From Alphaproteobacteria bacterium UBA2784 (lineage in GTDB: Bacteria; Pseudomonadota; Alphaproteobacteria; Micropepsales; Micropepsaceae), in contig DEIC01000102.1 in NCBI GenBank assembly GCA_002352285.1, positions 1-13,759 on the forward strand: a DNA stretch of 13,759 nucleotides, read 5' to 3'. The first letter of the stretch is position 1; each line of letters opens with the position of its first letter. Both the position numbers and the translations under genes were made by a program. Shown in pieces: positions 7,321 to 13,759 of the stretch. The notes beneath the pieces were generated by a model, which was not told the DNA's origin, ran no database searches, and saw nothing but the letters and a program-made list of their open reading frames with translations.

Positions 7321-8478
7321 ATGACCGGTATCAAACCGGCCGTGCGCCCCGCACGGCCTTTTTTTTCGTCTGGACCCTGCGCCAAGCGCCCGGGCTGGAC
7401 TCCTGAAACGCTCGCCAAGGCCGTGCTCGGCCGCTCGCATCGTTCAAAGGCAGGCAAGGATCGCCTCGCCGAAGCGATTGAACGCACGCGCGCTGTGCTG
7501 CGTGTTCCTGCCGACTATCGCATCGGCATCGTGCCCGCTTCTGACACGGGCGCGGTTGAGATGGCGCTGTGGTCGCTTCTCGGCCCCAGGCCGGTTGACA
7601 TGCTGGCGTGGGAGAGCTTCGGCAAGGACTGGGTGACGGATGTCGCCAAGCAGCTGAAGCTGCCGCATGTACGCACGATCAGCGCCGATTATGGCGCGCT
7701 GCCCGATCTTTCGCAGATCAATCCGGCGCATGACGTTGTCTTTACCTGGAACGGCACGACATCAGGCGTGCGGGTTCCTGATGGCAACTGGATTTCGGAT
7801 ACGCGCGAGGGGCTGACCATCTGTGATGCCACCTCTGCCGCGTTCGCGCAGGACCTGCCGTGGGGCAAGCTCGACGTGGTCACGTTCAGCTGGCAGAAGG
7901 CGCTGGGTGGTGAGGCGGCGCATGGCATGCTGATCCTCAGCCCCCGCGCGGTGGAGCGGCTTGTTACCTATACGCCGCCCTGGCCGATGCCTAAAATTTT
8001 CCGCATGACGAGCGGCGGCAAGCTGACCGAAGGCATTTTCAAGGGCGAGACGATCAACACGCCCTCGATGCTGTGCGTCGAAGACTATGTTGATGCGCTG
8101 AAATGGGCAGAGGGGCTTGGCGGATTGCCCGCGCTGATCGCGCGCGCCGATGCAAGCCTTGGCGTGATCGAGAATTTTGTCGCGCAGTCGCCCTATTATG
8201 CGTTCCTGGCGCGTGAGGCGTCGTTCCGCTCGAACACCTCTGTCTGCCTTTCTTTCAAGGAAAGCGCGGTTCAGGGCCGTTCGCCTGAGCGCGTCGCCGA
8301 GATCGCCAAAGCCATTGCAGCGCTTCTTGAGAAAGAGGGCGTGGCGCTGGACGCAGGCGCCTATCGCGATGCGCCGCCGGGCCTGCGCATCTGGTGCGGC
8401 GCTACAGTTGAAACCAGCGACGTGGCCGCGCTGATGCCGTGGCTCGACTGGGCCTTTGCCCAGGTCGAAGCCAGCTGA
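7321..8478 (+). CDS. serC: Phosphoserine aminotransferase, alphaproteobacterial type
   Basis: SerC makes phosphoserine from 3-phosphohydroxypyruvate and glutamate, the second step of serine synthesis. The enzyme is a PLP-dependent class V aminotransferase. The 385-residue product begins with the FSSGPCAKRPGW motif typical of the alphaproteobacterial branch (about 15-26). It carries the cofactor region SDTGAVEMALWSLLG (74-88), TWNGTTSGVRVP (142-153), the cofactor-binding Asp in CDATSAAFAQDLPW (168-181), and the PLP lysine K193 in SWQKALGGE. The ATG at 7321 is supported by GGAAGGA upstream and by the family N-terminus MTxxKPAxRP. A terminator-like hairpin overlaps the first codons. serA follows after 37 bp, so the two form an operon in reverse pathway order. 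Confidence 0.97.
   Translation: MTGIKPAVRPARPFFSSGPCAKRPGWTPETLAKAVLGRSHRSKAGKDRLAEAIERTRAVLRVPADYRIGIVPASDTGAVEMALWSLLGPRPVDMLAWESFGKDWVTDVAKQLKLPHVRTISADYGALPDLSQINPAHDVVFTWNGTTSGVRVPDGNWISDTREGLTICDATSAAFAQDLPWGKLDVVTFSWQKALGGEAAHGMLILSPRAVERLVTYTPPWPMPKIFRMTSGGKLTEGIFKGETINTPSMLCVEDYVDALKWAEGLGGLPALIARADASLGVIENFVAQSPYYAFLAREASFRSNTSVCLSFKESAVQGRSPERVAEIAKAIAALLEKEGVALDAGAYRDAPPGLRIWCGATVETSDVAALMPWLDWAFAQVEAS
7338..7366 (+). terminator. Terminator-like hairpin inside the serC start
   Basis: GGCCGTGC (7338-7345) pairs perfectly with GCACGGCC (7351-7358) around GCCCC, followed at once by eight T residues (7359-7366). It has the full form of an intrinsic terminator, yet it lies in codons 6-16 of serC. 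A small hairpin, CCGGT (7325-7329) with ACCGG (7335-7339), shares two bases with its stem and could compete. It is most simply read as a transcription attenuator for serC-serA; the T-run might instead be a by-product of a Phe-Phe pair. Confidence 0.65.
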
Positions 8479-8515
8479 CGAAGTCCATTCCCCATTCCGG
8501 CATCAGGATACAAAC

Positions 8516-10093
8516 ATGCCCAAAGTTCTCATTTCCGATCAGCTGTCGCCCGCCGCCGTGCAGATTTTCAAGGATCGCGGCGTTGAGGTCGACGTCAAAC
8601 CCGGCCTGTCGAAAGACGAGCTGGCTGCCATCATCGGCCAGTATGACGGGCTCGCCATCCGCTCCAACACGAAGGTCACGGCGGACCTTTTGAAGCACGC
8701 CACGCGCTTGAAAGTCGTGGGGCGCGCAGGCATTGGCGTTGACAATGTCGATATTCCGGCGGCCACCGCGCGCGGCATCATCGTGATGAATACGCCATTC
8801 GGCAATTCGATCACCACGGCAGAGCACGCCATTGCCCTGATGTTTGCTTTGGCGCGCGAGATTCCAGCGGCGAATGCGTCGACCCATGCGGGCAAGTGGG
8901 AAAAGAACCGCTTCATGGGCGTGGAGCTGACAGGCAAGGTGCTGGGCATTGTCGGTTGCGGCAATATCGGCTCCATCGTGGCGGAGCGGGCGCTGGGCCT
9001 GCGCATGAAAGTTCTGGCGTTCGATCCTTACCTTTCGCCGGAACGCGCGGTGGAACTGGGTGTCGAAAAGGCCGATCTTGAGACGCTGCTGACGCGCGCT
9101 GACATCATCACGCTTCACACGCCGCTGACCGACAAGACGCGCAACATCATCAGCGCCGACGCGATTGCGAAAATGAAAAAGGGTGTGCGCCTTATCAATT
9201 GCGCGCGCGGCGGGCTGGTGGATGAGGGCGCTCTCAAGGCGGCACTCGACAGCGGACATGTCGCCGGAGCCGCGCTTGATGTGTTTGAAGTGGAACCCGC
9301 CAAGGCGCATCCGCTGTTTGGCCATGAGCGCGTGGTGGCAACGCCGCATCTGGGCGCCTCCACCACCGAGGCGCAGGAGAATGTGGCGCTGCAGGTGGCC
9401 GAGCAGATTTCCGATTATCTGCTGACGGGCGCGATCACCAATGCGATCAACATGCCGTCGATCACGGCCGAAGACGCCAAGCGTCTGGGTCCGTGGATCA
9501 GCCTCGCCGAGAAGCTGGGTGCGTTTGCGGGTCAGTTGACGGAGAGCTCCATCAAGTCGGTTGAGATTGTTTATGAGGGTGCGGTTGCCGATTTCAATCT
9601 GCGGGCGCTGACGCAGGCGGCGCTGGCGGGCTTGCTGCGCCCCGTGCTGTCGGATGTGAACATGGTCAATGCGCCCATCGTGGCCAAGGAGCGCGGCATT
9701 TCGGTCAGCGAAGTGCGCCGCGGCCAGCAGGGCATCTATGACAGCTATATGCTGTTGCGCGTCGAGACGGAGCGGCAGAAGCGCGATGTGGCCGGCACCG
9801 TGTTCGGCAATGGCGCGCCGCGCATCATTCAGGTGAAGGGCATTGCGATGGAGGCGGCGTTTACGCCGCATATGCTCTACATCACGAATGAAGACAAGCC
9901 GGGATTCATCGGCAAGCTCGGCACGCTCCTGGGCAATGCCAAAGTCAACATCGCCTCGTTCAATCTGGGCCGCACGGGGCCGGGCGGCGATGCGATTGCG
10001 CTCGTCGAAGTTGATGGCGAGGTGCCGGAGGGCGTGATCGAATCAATCAGGGCCATCGACGTGGTGCGGCAGGCTAAAGCCCTGAAATTCTGA
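8516..10093 (+). CDS. serA: D-3-phosphoglycerate dehydrogenase, ACT-domain form
   Basis: SerA oxidises 3-phosphoglycerate with NAD+ to 3-phosphohydroxypyruvate, the first and usually serine-controlled step of serine synthesis. The 525-residue product is the long form. It has a substrate domain, an NAD domain with GIVGCGNIG (144-152), catalytic R231 in NCARGG, E260 in FEVEP, and H278 in TPHLGAS. An intervening domain spans about 318-450, and a C-terminal ACT domain (about 453-525, MLYITNEDKPGFIGKLG) may bind serine as an inhibitor. The ATG at 8516 was chosen over an in-frame TTG at 8456, which lies inside serC, because the protein then starts MPKVLISDQLS and CAGGA stands 8 bases before it. Confidence 0.98.
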   Translation: MPKVLISDQLSPAAVQIFKDRGVEVDVKPGLSKDELAAIIGQYDGLAIRSNTKVTADLLKHATRLKVVGRAGIGVDNVDIPAATARGIIVMNTPFGNSITTAEHAIALMFALAREIPAANASTHAGKWEKNRFMGVELTGKVLGIVGCGNIGSIVAERALGLRMKVLAFDPYLSPERAVELGVEKADLETLLTRADIITLHTPLTDKTRNIISADAIAKMKKGVRLINCARGGLVDEGALKAALDSGHVAGAALDVFEVEPAKAHPLFGHERVVATPHLGASTTEAQENVALQVAEQISDYLLTGAITNAINMPSITAEDAKRLGPWISLAEKLGAFAGQLTESSIKSVEIVYEGAVADFNLRALTQAALAGLLRPVLSDVNMVNAPIVAKERGISVSEVRRGQQGIYDSYMLLRVETERQKRDVAGTVFGNGAPRIIQVKGIAMEAAFTPHMLYITNEDKPGFIGKLGTLLGNAKVNIASFNLGRTGPGGDAIALVEVDGEVPEGVIESIRAIDVVRQAKALKF

Positions 10094-10107
10094 TGCATTT
10101 TCGGCCC

Positions 10108-10136
10108 TCGCCAGAGCGGCCCTGGTTCTGTATATA
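10108..10136 (+). promoter_or_regulatory. Possible purA promoter
   Basis: TATATA (10131-10136) stands out as a -10 box in GC-rich DNA, with a weak TCGCCA (10108-10113) 17 bases upstream. It would give purA a leader of about 90 bases containing the hairpin at 10171-10199. It is supported only by sequence resemblance and spacing. Confidence 0.35.
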
Positions 10137-10170
10137 GCGGCGAACAGTTTCAATTTGCGCCGCGCGTATC

Positions 10171-10199
10171 CGGCTCGCCTGTTCATGGCGGGCCGTTTT
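10171..10199 (+). terminator. Terminator-like hairpin between serA and purA
   Basis: CGGCTCGCC (10171-10179) pairs with GGCGGGCCG (10187-10195), with one G-U pair, around a 7-base loop, then TTTT. It probably ends the serC-serA transcript. Because it sits 32 bases before the purA start and downstream of the possible purA promoter, it could also act as a leader attenuator. Confidence 0.55.
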
Positions 10200-10230
10200 C
10201 GTGTGCGGCTGTGGCTTCAGGAGAAGTGAC

Positions 10231-11526
10231 GTGGCGAATGTGGCAGTCATCGGCGCCCAGTGGGGCGACGAAGGCAAAGGCAAGATCGTGGACTGGCTCT
10301 CGGCGCGCGCCAATGTGGTGGTGCGTTTTCAGGGCGGCCACAATGCCGGCCATACGCTGGTCATTGACGGCGTCACCTACAAGCTCTCGCTGCTGCCGTC
10401 GGGCATTGTGCGGCCGGGCACGCTTTCCATCATCGGCAATGGCGTGGTGGTTGATCCTTGGGCGCTTGCCGAGGAGATCGACAAGCTGCGCGGTCAGGGT
10501 GTGGCGATCACGCCGAAGACTCTGATCGTCGCCGAAAATGCGGCGCTGATCCTGCCCGTGCATCGCGAACTTGACCATTTCCGCGAGACGACCAATTCCG
10601 GCACGCGCATCGGCACCACCAAGCGCGGCATCGGACCTGCTTACGAAGACAAGGTGGGCCGCCGCACTGTGCGGTTGATTGATCTCGCGGATGAGGCGCT
10701 GCTGAAAGAGCGCATCGACAGCCTGCTGGCGCACCATAATGCGCTGCGGCGCGGCTATGGCCAGAAGGAGGCGAGTGCCGCCGAGCTGCTCGGCCAGCTG
10801 AAAGAGATCGCGCCCAAGGTGCTGCCCTTTGCCGGGCCGGTATGGCGCGTTCTTTCCGAAGCGCGCGGGCGCGGCGAGCGCATTCTGTTTGAAGGCGCGC
10901 AAGGTGCGCTGCTCGACATCGACCATGGCACCTATCCGTTTGTCACCTCGTCGAACACGGTGGCGGGGCAGGCGGCGGCGGGTTCCGGCATCGGGCCGTC
11001 CGCCATCGGCTATGTGCTGGGCATCGCCAAGGCCTATACGACGCGCGTGGGCGAGGGGCCGTTTCCGACCGAACTGAAAGACGCAACCGGCGAGCTGATC
11101 GGCCAGCGCGGCCACGAGTTCGGCACCGTGACGGGCCGCAAGCGCCGCTGCGGTTGGTTTGACGCAACGCTGGTGCGTCAGACCGTGGTGACGGGCGGCA
11201 TCAAGGGGATCGCGCTGACGAAGCTGGATGTGCTGGACGGCTTCAAGGAAATCCGCATTGCCACGGGTTATAAGCTGGACGGCGAGCGGATTGATTATTT
11301 CCCTGCATCGCCCGCTGAACAGGCGCGCGTGACGCCGGTTTACGAGACGATTGAGGGGTGGAGCGGGTCTACGCGCGGCGCGCGGCGCTGGGCGGATCTG
11401 CCGTCAGAGGCGGTGAAGTATGTGCGCCGCATCGAAGAGCTGATCGAAAGCCAGGTTGCCATTCTTTCCACCAGCCCCGAGCGCGACGATACGATCCTGG
11501 TGCGCAATCCGTTCGCGGATTATTGA
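10231..11526 (+). CDS. purA: Adenylosuccinate synthetase
   Basis: PurA joins IMP and aspartate with GTP to form adenylosuccinate, the first committed step to AMP. The 431 residues match the usual bacterial length. The P-loop-like QWGDEGKGK (10-18) holds catalytic D13, and GHNAGHT (36-42) holds catalytic H41. IMP-binding segments are TTNSGTRIGTTKRGIGPAYEDK and FEGAQGALLDIDHGTYPFVTSSN, each shown here only in part of a longer conserved run. GEGPFPTE and TGRKRRCGWFD (the aspartate and IMP loops) and the GTP-side TKLDVLDG follow. The GTG at 10231 is chosen over an earlier in-frame GTG at 10201, since AGGAG (10219-10223) sits 7 bases before it and the protein then begins MANVAVIGAQW. Confidence 0.98.
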   Translation: MANVAVIGAQWGDEGKGKIVDWLSARANVVVRFQGGHNAGHTLVIDGVTYKLSLLPSGIVRPGTLSIIGNGVVVDPWALAEEIDKLRGQGVAITPKTLIVAENAALILPVHRELDHFRETTNSGTRIGTTKRGIGPAYEDKVGRRTVRLIDLADEALLKERIDSLLAHHNALRRGYGQKEASAAELLGQLKEIAPKVLPFAGPVWRVLSEARGRGERILFEGAQGALLDIDHGTYPFVTSSNTVAGQAAAGSGIGPSAIGYVLGIAKAYTTRVGEGPFPTELKDATGELIGQRGHEFGTVTGRKRRCGWFDATLVRQTVVTGGIKGIALTKLDVLDGFKEIRIATGYKLDGERIDYFPASPAEQARVTPVYETIEGWSGSTRGARRWADLPSEAVKYVRRIEELIESQVAILSTSPERDDTILVRNPFADY

Positions 11527-11628
11527 GGCAGACTCAACTGATTGACGTCGCGTGAGCGGCGGCAATCGCCTTGCGCTTGGCGCCGGACTGCGTTCCCATG
11601 CGCTTCATCACTCCAATGGGGCAGGAAA

Positions 11629-12621
11629 ATGCATCTCAAGACGCGCTTCACCGAAATCTTTGGCATTGAACATCCCGTCGTCCAGGGCGGCATGCAGAAT
11701 GTTGGCAAGGCCGAGCTGGTTTCAGCCGTTGCCAATGCCGGGGCGCTCGGCTTCATCACGGCGCTGACGCAGCCGACGCCGGAAGCGCTGTTGAAGGAGA
11801 TCAAGCGCACACGCGAGATGACGGACAGGCCCTTTGGCGTCAATCTCACCATCCTGCCGACGATCACGCCCGTTCCTTATGACGAATACCGCGACGCGAT
11901 CATTGCAGGCGGCGTGAAAATCGTGGAGACGGCGGGCAACAATCCTCAGCCGCATCTGCCCGCGTTCAAGGCGGCCGGCGTCAAGATCATCCACAAATGC
12001 ACGTCAGTGCGTCATGCGGTGAAGGCCGAAGCGATTGGCGTTGACTGCATTTCGATCGACGGTTTCGAATGTGCAGGCCATCCCGGCGAGGATGACGTGC
12101 CGGGCCTGATCCTTATTCCGGCTGCGCGCGACAAGGTGAAAATTCCGATGCTGGCTTCCGGCGGATTTGCCGACGGGCGCGGGCTGGTGGCGGCATTGGC
12201 GCTGGGTGCGGACGGCATAAACATGGGCACGCGTTTCATGTGCACAAAGGAAGCGCCGATCCATGAAAACGTGAAAAAGCAGATCGTCGCCAATGACGAG
12301 CGCCAGACCGATCTCATCTTCCGCACGCTGCACAATACGGCGCGCGTGGGCCGCAATGCGATCAGCCAGCAGGTCGTCGCCATCGAGCGCGAAGGCATGA
12401 AGCGCGGTGGTGCGAAGTTTGAGGAGGTGCGCGATCTTGTGGCGGGTGCGCGCGGCAAGGGTGTTCTGGAAACGGGCAACATCGATCAGGGCATCTGGTC
12501 GGCGGGCCAGGTGCAGGGCTTGATCCACGACATCCCGTCATGTGTCGAACTCGTTTCGCGCATTGTGCGCGAGGCGGGCGACATCATCCGGCAGCGGCTG
12601 GGTGGTGCTGTCGCCGCCTGA
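11629..12621 (+). CDS. Nitronate monooxygenase family flavoprotein
   Basis: This is an FMN-dependent TIM-barrel protein of the nitronate monooxygenase (2-nitropropane dioxygenase) family. Members oxidise alkyl nitronates such as propionate 3-nitronate; many have no proven substrate. The 330 residues show PVVQGGMQNVG at the N-terminus (16-26), the family histidine in DGFECAGHPGED (H151), the phosphate-binding segments ASGGFADGRG (176-185) and GADGINMGTRFMCTKEA (193-209), and no membrane or extra domain. FabK-type enoyl-ACP reductases share this fold and related motifs (AGGHxGE), but the DGFECAGHPG form fits the monooxygenase branch better. The ATG at 11629 is preceded by AGGA at a short spacing. 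The 102-bp gap after purA shows no clear terminator, so read-through is possible. The gene ends just before a bidirectional terminator. Confidence 0.85.
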   Translation: MHLKTRFTEIFGIEHPVVQGGMQNVGKAELVSAVANAGALGFITALTQPTPEALLKEIKRTREMTDRPFGVNLTILPTITPVPYDEYRDAIIAGGVKIVETAGNNPQPHLPAFKAAGVKIIHKCTSVRHAVKAEAIGVDCISIDGFECAGHPGEDDVPGLILIPAARDKVKIPMLASGGFADGRGLVAALALGADGINMGTRFMCTKEAPIHENVKKQIVANDERQTDLIFRTLHNTARVGRNAISQQVVAIEREGMKRGGAKFEEVRDLVAGARGKGVLETGNIDQGIWSAGQVQGLIHDIPSCVELVSRIVREAGDIIRQRLGGAVAA

Positions 12622-12636
12622 CACTATTCGCCCATG

Positions 12637-12673
12637 AAAAAGCCCCGCGCGGGAGAACCCGGCGGGGCCTTTT
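12637..12673. terminator. Bidirectional intrinsic terminator
   Basis: AAAAA (12637-12641) precedes a long stem: GCCCCGC (12642-12648) pairs with GCGGGGC (12662-12668), and after a one-base bulge CGGG (12650-12653) pairs with CCCG (12658-12661) around AGAA. TTTT (12670-12673) follows. A-run and T-run on opposite sides let it end transcripts from both the flavoprotein gene and the convergent chemotaxis gene. Confidence 0.85.
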
Positions 12674-12685
12674 GCTTTGCCGTGA

Positions 12686-13759
12686 TCAGGCGGCGTTGAT
12701 GCCCTGAAGGAAGCTCATCACGCGCGCGCGCATTTCCCTAGCGTCGTGGGTCAGGCGCTCCGAAATCGACTTGACCGAAGCCGCAGCCACGCCGGTCTCA
12801 TCCACGGCCTTTGAAACATCGGCGATACTCCGCGTCACAGTGCGCGCGCCGCCCGACGCGTTCTCGACCGAACGCGCGATCTCACGGGTGGCTGCGCTCT
12901 GTTCTTCAACCGCTGAGGCGATGCTGGTCGCGATCGCGCGAGTCTCGTCCATGACACTGGTGATGCGCTCCATCGCCTCAACAGACTGTGACGAGGCAGA
13001 CTGCATCTCGGTGATTTTGGCGGCGATGTCTTCCGTCGCCTTGGCGGTCTGGTTGGCCAGCGCCTTTACCTCTGACGCCACGACGGCAAAGCCCTTGCCG
13101 GCCTCGCCTGCGCGGGCGGCCTCGATGGTGGCATTGAGGGCGAGCAGATTGGTCTGGCTGGCGATTTCATTGATGAGTTTCAGCACGTCGCTGATACGCT
13201 GCACGGATTGCGCCATTGACTGAACCTGCGATGCGGCGCCGCGCGTCTGATCCACCGCCCTGCCGACAGTCTGTGTGGACTTTGACGCGCTGGAGGCAAT
13301 TTCGTCGATGGAGGCATTCAGCTCCTGACCGGCGGCGGCCATGGCTTCGATGCTGCCCGACGTTTCACCGGAGGCTGTTGTAACCTCAGCCGCGCGGATG
13401 CGGGTATTTTCTGAGATCTGGCCCAGCTGGGTTGCGGCGGCCGACAACTCGCCCGCTGCACTGCCTACGCCTTCCACGGCCCTGAGCACGCTTGCCTCAA
13501 ACTCGCGGGCAAGGCGCGCCATATCTTCCTTGCGCTTGCGTTCTGCTTCCACGCGCTGTTCTGCGGCTTCCCTTTCAAGGCGGATGCGATCAAGCGCATT
13601 CTCGCGGAAGACGGCGAGCGCATTGGCCATCGGCGCCAGTTCGCTGAGCCTGGCCACGGGCAAGGTGATGCCCGTGTCACCCCGCGCCAGAGCGGTGGTG
13701 GCTGCGGTCAGCTCGCCGGTGCCGCCCAGAATGCGCTTGCGCGTCCAGAAGGCGAGCGG
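12686..13759 (-). CDS. Methyl-accepting chemotaxis protein, 5' end missing
   Basis: This is a chemoreceptor signalling module that would bind CheA and CheW and set kinase output. The frame stays open to the right edge, so the sensory N-terminus and membrane segments lie outside, and the TTG near 13663 is not the real start. The 357 visible residues begin with the end of a membrane segment (LAFWTRKR). A HAMP domain follows, with GELTAATTALARGDTGI, LSELAPMANALAVFREN. Then come a charged coiled coil (RLEREAAEQRVEAERKRKED) and a coiled-coil MCP signalling domain with the conserved hairpin tip SQTNLLALNATIEAARAGEA and GFAVVASEVKALANQTAKAT. The C-terminus ends FLQGINAA without the NWETF-type pentapeptide that binds CheR. 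No ligand can be named. It is convergent with the flavoprotein gene. Confidence 0.95.
   Translation of the reverse strand, partial: PLAFWTRKRILGGTGELTAATTALARGDTGITLPVARLSELAPMANALAVFRENALDRIRLEREAAEQRVEAERKRKEDMARLAREFEASVLRAVEGVGSAAGELSAAATQLGQISENTRIRAAEVTTASGETSGSIEAMAAAGQELNASIDEIASSASKSTQTVGRAVDQTRGAASQVQSMAQSVQRISDVLKLINEIASQTNLLALNATIEAARAGEAGKGFAVVASEVKALANQTAKATEDIAAKITEMQSASSQSVEAMERITSVMDETRAIATSIASAVEEQSAATREIARSVENASGGARTVTRSIADVSKAVDETGVAAASVKSISERLTHDAREMRARVMSFLQGINAA

Noticed and set aside
8402..9871. A 489-codon reverse frame opposite serA
   Set aside because: It is antisense to a clear serA and has His/Arg-rich shadow composition.
10183..11115. A 310-codon reverse frame opposite purA
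   Set aside because: It is antisense to a clear purA, has the same shadow composition, and shows no motif.
11629..12621. The flavoprotein as a FabK-type enoyl-ACP reductase
   Set aside because: The fold is shared, but the histidine motif reads ECAGHPGEDDVPG and not the EAGGHxGE form, and there are no fatty-acid genes beside it. The alternative is not fully excluded.
13663..13663. A TTG start for the chemotaxis protein
   Set aside because: The frame is open to the window edge and the upstream codons encode the first part of a HAMP domain and the end of a membrane segment.
1..13759. A dedicated anti-phage, toxin-antitoxin or biosynthetic cluster
   Set aside because: All genes but one are recognised housekeeping or common accessory genes. 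No toxin pair, nuclease, CRISPR repeat or integrase was found on either strand.

Overview
The window reads as chromosomal DNA from an alphaproteobacterium. It is GC-rich, with one housekeeping gene after another. The gene order tilS - ftsH - folP - glmM is typical of the class, SerC is the alphaproteobacterial type of phosphoserine aminotransferase, and the folP product most resembles enzymes described in Rhodobiaceae. The genus cannot be set from sequence alone. No phage, insertion sequence, CRISPR array, tRNA or rRNA was seen.

Layout. At 1-1203 is tilS, cut by the left edge inside its ATP-binding motif. ftsH follows at 1367-3280 and overlaps folP (3277-4143) by four bases. A dense palindromic repeat lies at 4156-4305, next to an opposite-strand gene for a secreted six-cysteine protein of unknown function (4363-4968). 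The forward series resumes with glmM (5041-6387), which overlaps thiD (6374-7189). A structured leader at about 7272-7366 precedes serC (7321-8478) and serA (8516-10093). purA (10231-11526) has its own leader. A nitronate monooxygenase-family gene (11629-12621) and a bidirectional terminator follow. The window ends in a reverse-strand chemotaxis transducer cut by the right edge (12686-13759).

The genes cover tRNA decoding (tilS), membrane protein quality control (ftsH), folate (folP), cell-wall UDP-GlcNAc (glmM), thiamine pyrophosphate (thiD), the first two steps of serine synthesis encoded in reverse order (serC, serA), and AMP synthesis (purA).

The main find is folP. Its product is not a standard dihydropteroate synthase. 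It carries the sequence signatures of the mobile sulfonamide-resistance enzymes Sul1, Sul2 and Sul3, and looks closest to Sul2, yet it sits in the normal chromosomal folP slot between ftsH and glmM. A glmM fragment is also known beside mobile sul2. The locus therefore looks like a chromosomal relative of the sul source and predicts intrinsic sulfonamide resistance. The second find is the serC leader: two hairpins with the ribosome-binding site in a loop, then a perfect terminator-like hairpin with eight T residues inside the first codons of serC.
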